Positions 61,215 to 64,000 of a stretch of 64,000 nt of DNA are shown here, in pieces. The first letter of the stretch is position 1. Each line of letters begins with the position of its first letter. The DNA is taken from contig VXBP01004231.1 of NCBI GenBank assembly GCA_013400115.1, positions 353,349 to 417,348 on the forward strand, read 5' to 3'. Both the position numbers and the translations under genes were made by a program. Under the pieces are notes generated by a model. The model did no database searches, was not told the DNA's origin, and saw only the letters and a list, made by a program, of their open reading frames with translations. Source of the stretch: Rhinopomastus cyanomelas. Taxonomy: Eukaryota; Chordata; Aves; Bucerotiformes; Rhinopomastidae.

Positions 61215-62499
61215 TTTAGCTACTGGATGAAGAAAGTCTATAGGTCATGGAAGGAGAGGATGGGCTCTTGGGGTGATTATAAGGCTCTAGTGAGAGAATG
61301 TAGGGATGCAACTAGGAAAGCCAAGGCCTCCTTGGAATTGAACCTTGCAAAGGGAGGTCAAGGGAAACAAAAAGGGCTTCGTCCAATACATTGCAGGGAA
61401 AACTAAAACTAGAGGCAATGTAAGCCCCCTGCTGAGTGACATGGGTGCCCTGAAGACAGAGGATAGAGAGAAAGCAGAGATCCTGAACACCTTCTTTGCT
61501 TCTGTCTATACTTCTGGGGGCTGTCCTGATATCAAGCCCCAGATTGCTGAGGCCCCAGAGGAGGCTGGGGCAAAAGAGGAGTTTGCCTTGGTTGATGAGA
61601 ACTAGGTTAGGGATAAATTCAGCAAGCAGGATGTATATAAATCCATGGGTCCTGCTAAGGGAGATGGTGGCAGTCCTTGCAAATTCACTATGCATCATGA
61701 CATTCTAAGTCACAGGGATTAGGATAGGTGCCTAGGAACTGAAGGATAGCAAATGTCGCTCCAATCTTCAACAGGGTGAGAAGGAAGTCCTAGGTAACTT
61801 CAGGCTGGTCAGCCTCACCTCCCAGGAAAGGTGATTGTACAACTTGTCCTTGAAGCTGTCTCTAGGCACATCAAAAACAAGAGGGTCATTAGGAACAGTG
61901 AACATGGCTTCACCAAAGGCTATGCTGCACCAAGTGTTGGTCATGCTTGACCAACCTGCTAGCCTTTTATGAGGGCATAAGCAGGTGGATAGATGATGGC
62001 AAAGCAGTGGATGTTGTCTCTCTTTACTTCAGTAAGACATTTGATACAGTCTCCCACAGTTTGAGTCCAGATGCAGAGCCACAAAGATGATAGTGTGGAA
62101 CATCTCCCTTATGAGGAAAGACTGGGGGAGCTGGGTCTCTTGAGCTTGGAGAAGAGAAGACTGAGGGGTGACCTCATTAATTCCAATAAATACGGAAAGG
62201 GCAGGTGTCAGCAGGATGGAGCCAGGCTCTTCTCAGTGTCATCCAATGATAGGAGAAAGGGCAATGGGTATAAGCTGGAACATGGGAGGTTCTACATAAA
62301 TATCAGAAGGAACCTATTCATGGTGAACACTAGAACAGGCTGCCCAGGGAGGCTGTAGAGTCTCCTTCTCTGGAGATGTTTAAAGCCTGCCTGGACACAT
62401 TCCTGAGCTACTTGATCTAGGTGATCCTGCTGCGGTGGGGGGCATTGGTCTAGATGATCTTTTGAGGTCCCTTCCAATCTCTAATGTTTTGTGATTTCA
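61215..62499 (+). mobile_element. CR1 LINE, internally deleted, with RT remnants and intact 3' tail
   Basis: This is the longest CR1 of the window, about 1.28 kb. It begins between the endonuclease and reverse-transcriptase domains (AAGAAAGTCTATAGGTCATG, GGATGCAACTAGGAAAGCCA). A frame at 61345-61605 reads KGFVQYIAGKTKTRGNVSPL, REKAEILNTFFASVYTSGGC. It then has an in-frame stop, and further on SLYFSKTFDTVSH, the first catalytic aspartate motif of the RT. At about 62058 the sequence jumps to the C-terminal region (TTGAGTCCAGATGCAGAGCC), then HLPYEERLGELGLLSLEKRR, a 3' UTR and the tail CTTCCAATCTCTAATGTTTT. The segment with the second RT catalytic motif (x-A-D-D) is missing. Confidence 0.95.
61345..62057 (+). 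pseudogene. CR1 ORF2 remnant (linker and RT motif A region)
   Basis: This is the coding part of the CR1 above. The first 87 codons (61345-61605) are open, and a TAG then ends the frame. Similar protein continues after it (DKFSKQDVYKSMGP, then frame changes) up to the RT motif-A segment FDTVSH near 62040-62055. In active CR1 this region connects the APE-type endonuclease to the reverse transcriptase used for target-primed insertion. With stops, frameshifts and the deletion at about 62058 it is dead. Confidence 0.85.
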
Positions 62500-63194
62500 T
62501 GTTAGGCTCTTGCTAATCCTCTGGAGACCTCATGTCCTTGAAGTTCATACAAATATCTACTTGATTGCAAGTATTCCCTGAAGCACTTGATAGTTTTGGG
62601 ACTTTTTTCTGGTGGAAGTTGGGCAGTATTAGTTCTAGAGATTTGTGGCATACAGCCAGAAGTTTCATAGAGGTGCCTTTGCTTCCTTGTAGTCCTGAAA
62701 GATGTGTTGGCTCTAACATGATCAATTTAATTGTAAGTCTTTATGTCACATTGTGTGTCTGTGTGTTTTGTGTATCCAGTGAAGCATAACGAAGATCCCG
62801 CTATTTCATTATGCTGTGTTCTTATCCTAGTACAGTTCAGGGACAAGCATCACCTTTCACTGAGGATGACGTTCTATGGTAGGGAATATCCCGTGGCTTG
62901 CTCGGGTCAGTTGTCCTGGCCGTGCTTTGTCCCATCTTCTTGTGTATCTGCATGCTGGCAGAGCACAGGAAACTGAAATGCCCTTGACTTAGGATAAGCA
63001 CTACTTAGCAACACCTGAAACACCAGTGTGCTATCAACATAAATCTCACATTAAATCCAAAACACAGCACTGCACCAGATACTGGAGAAAAAAATAGTTC
63101 TGCCCCAGCTGAATTTAGAAGAGTAGGGCATGGGTACAGCAGTTTGTCTCAGTAGAAGGAATTTGCCAATGAGTTCTGCTATTCTTTGGTCCTA
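62500..63194. other. Non-coding stretch
   Basis: No gene was recognised. A short GT-rich run lies at 62752-62773. Confidence 0.5.
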
Positions 63195-63640
63195 TGTGTT
63201 TTTAGTACAGTCATACGAGATCAGAAAAAGAATGAATACTGAGGCAAGAAAGTTGCTGATGACACCATCAACTGATGATAAAGAGCTGCAAAGCAATCTG
63301 AGAACACTATGGTAAAACAGCTGATTAAATTCAGTGTAGATTAATAGATAATGATGTCTTTAAAGGCAGGAAAAAAATAATGGTCCTAATTTTATATATT
63401 CTTGAATGGATTATGAATTGACTATTACAACTTGAAATCTCATTCTGAGTGGTAATAGATAGCCTTGTGGAAACAGGAGAGCAGTACTCGGTGGCAGTCA
63501 AAAATCAGATGGAATATTATGAATTATTGTGAAAGGAACAGAGAACAAATCAGAACATCATTATGCCACTTTGCAAATCCATCATGTACAATCATTGTGA
63601 ATAGAGCGTGGGATGCTAATTTCTCAAATTAAAAGGAATA
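63195..63640 (+). mobile_element. Ancient CR1 LINE remnant (RT region)
   Basis: Plus-strand landmarks in order are AGAAAGTTGCTGATGACACC (the DNA for the A-D-D catalytic motif), GAGCTGCAAAGCAATCTGAG, GCTGATTAAATTCAGTGTAG, GGTCCTAATTTTATATATTC, and GGCAGTCAAAAATCAGATGG. This is the layout of old sauropsid CR1 copies. It is heavily diverged, has many stops, and the right end is uncertain. Confidence 0.65.
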
Positions 63641-63892
63641 TTATTGAATGAGAAAAAAGATGGGGTGATGCAAGTGTTTAGTTTTGAATAGAAAATACAA
63701 GAAAATAAGAAAAGGACTTATTTGCATGTGCGATGTGTCTGAAGAGCCATTTTCTCTCTCTCCCACTCTCCTTATTTTCCTTTTTTTTTTTTTTCCTGTA
63801 GACTATTTCCCTACTTTGTCATCAGTTTATGGGCAGTATGTGGCTCAAAAGAGAGGCTACAATGTAGCCCAGGATAAACACTTGACAGAAGC

Positions 63893-63966
63893 TTCTGGCT
63901 GGCTCAGTTGGTAGAGCATGGGACTCTGAATTCCTGGGGTCACAGGTTCAAGCATCATGTAGGACA
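63893..63966 (+). tRNA. tRNA-Lys-like sequence: tRNA-derived SINE head or tRNA pseudogene
   Basis: The cloverleaf order is visible: a D-arm GGCTCAGTTGGTAGAGC (A box), an anticodon stem TGGGA with loop CTCTGAA (63924-63930) and a mostly pairing 3' strand TTCCT, then a B box GGTTCAAGC. The backbone is closest to tRNA-Lys. The anticodon reads CTG where tRNA-Lys has CTT, the T-stem (ACAGG/ATCAT) hardly pairs, there is one extra base in the variable region, and the acceptor stem pairs poorly. It is therefore not a functional tRNA. Turtles and other sauropsids carry SINEs built on tRNA-Lys, and the window ends 34 bases later, so a SINE body may continue outside. Confidence 0.6.
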
Positions 63967-64000
63967 TCTTGAGACAGTACTGTAAGCTTACCCTGCTCCA

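Noticed and set aside
63802..63914. Apparent exon after a strong poly-T acceptor (TTTCCTGTAG at 63801)
   Set aside because: The open frame runs into the tRNA-like element and stops there. No usable donor precedes it, so coding is not supported although the acceptor itself looks good.
63893..63966. Functional tRNA gene (Lys or Gln-CTG)
   Set aside because: T and acceptor stems do not pair, and the backbone and anticodon point to different amino acids.
1..64000. CRISPR arrays, operons, bacterial or phage systems, rRNA genes
   Set aside because: No regularly spaced direct repeats, no dense coding and no rRNA motifs. The CR1 content and CpG-island promoter indicate a vertebrate nuclear genome.

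Overview
This window looks like a piece of a bird (or other sauropsid) nuclear genome. It is AT-rich and gene-poor. It is dominated by CR1 LINE fragments, and a few of these keep the typical CR1 3' end (imperfect ATTCTATG / TTTTATGATT octamers after a GATGATCTTTCAAGGTCCCTTCC-type tail). A single ambiguous base at 33201 fits a draft assembly. Nothing is bacterial, viral-genome-like or organellar, and no complete protein-coding gene could be recognised.

Layout. 1-27 kb is non-coding DNA with five minus-strand CR1 copies (2.7, 4.7, 10.5, 18.2-19.6 and 21.1-21.8 kb) and a perfect HNF1-type palindrome at 16.7 kb. 27.18-27.76 kb fits a minus-strand solo LTR of an endogenous retrovirus. 31-44 kb holds two young plus-strand CR1 tails (31.6 and 34.3 kb), one mid-length plus-strand CR1 (42.0-42.7 kb) and three much older CR1 remnants (36.2-36.9, 38.9-39.75 and 43.2-43.4 kb). 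46.48-46.76 kb is a diverged tandem repeat of about 75-87 bp units. 49.7-50.0 kb is another CR1.

The only convincing sign of a gene is at 51-52.7 kb. A CpG island (core 51155-51480) follows a 34-bp homopurine tract and ends in a good splice donor (51469). A 5'-truncated CR1 starts about 15 bp inside the presumed intron. A 90-bp candidate exon (52557-52646) follows, with branch/acceptor signals, a consensus donor and the first AUG downstream of the island. The model is a plus-strand gene with a non-coding first exon, a second exon coding about 19 residues, and an intron filling much or all of the rest of the window. The gene could not be named. A phase-compatible third exon at 55035 is possible, but the DNA just downstream may be a decayed CR1 ORF1.

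54-64 kb is otherwise non-coding: a short CR1 (54.2 kb), a longer internally deleted CR1 with reverse-transcriptase remnants (61.2-62.5 kb), an ancient CR1 (63.2-63.6 kb), and a tRNA-Lys-like sequence at the right edge (63893-63966) that looks like the head of a tRNA-derived SINE or a tRNA pseudogene.

Limits: repeat families were assigned by recognising motifs, without a search. Boundaries of old elements are good to about 20-100 bp. Splice and exon calls are predictions from sequence signals only.
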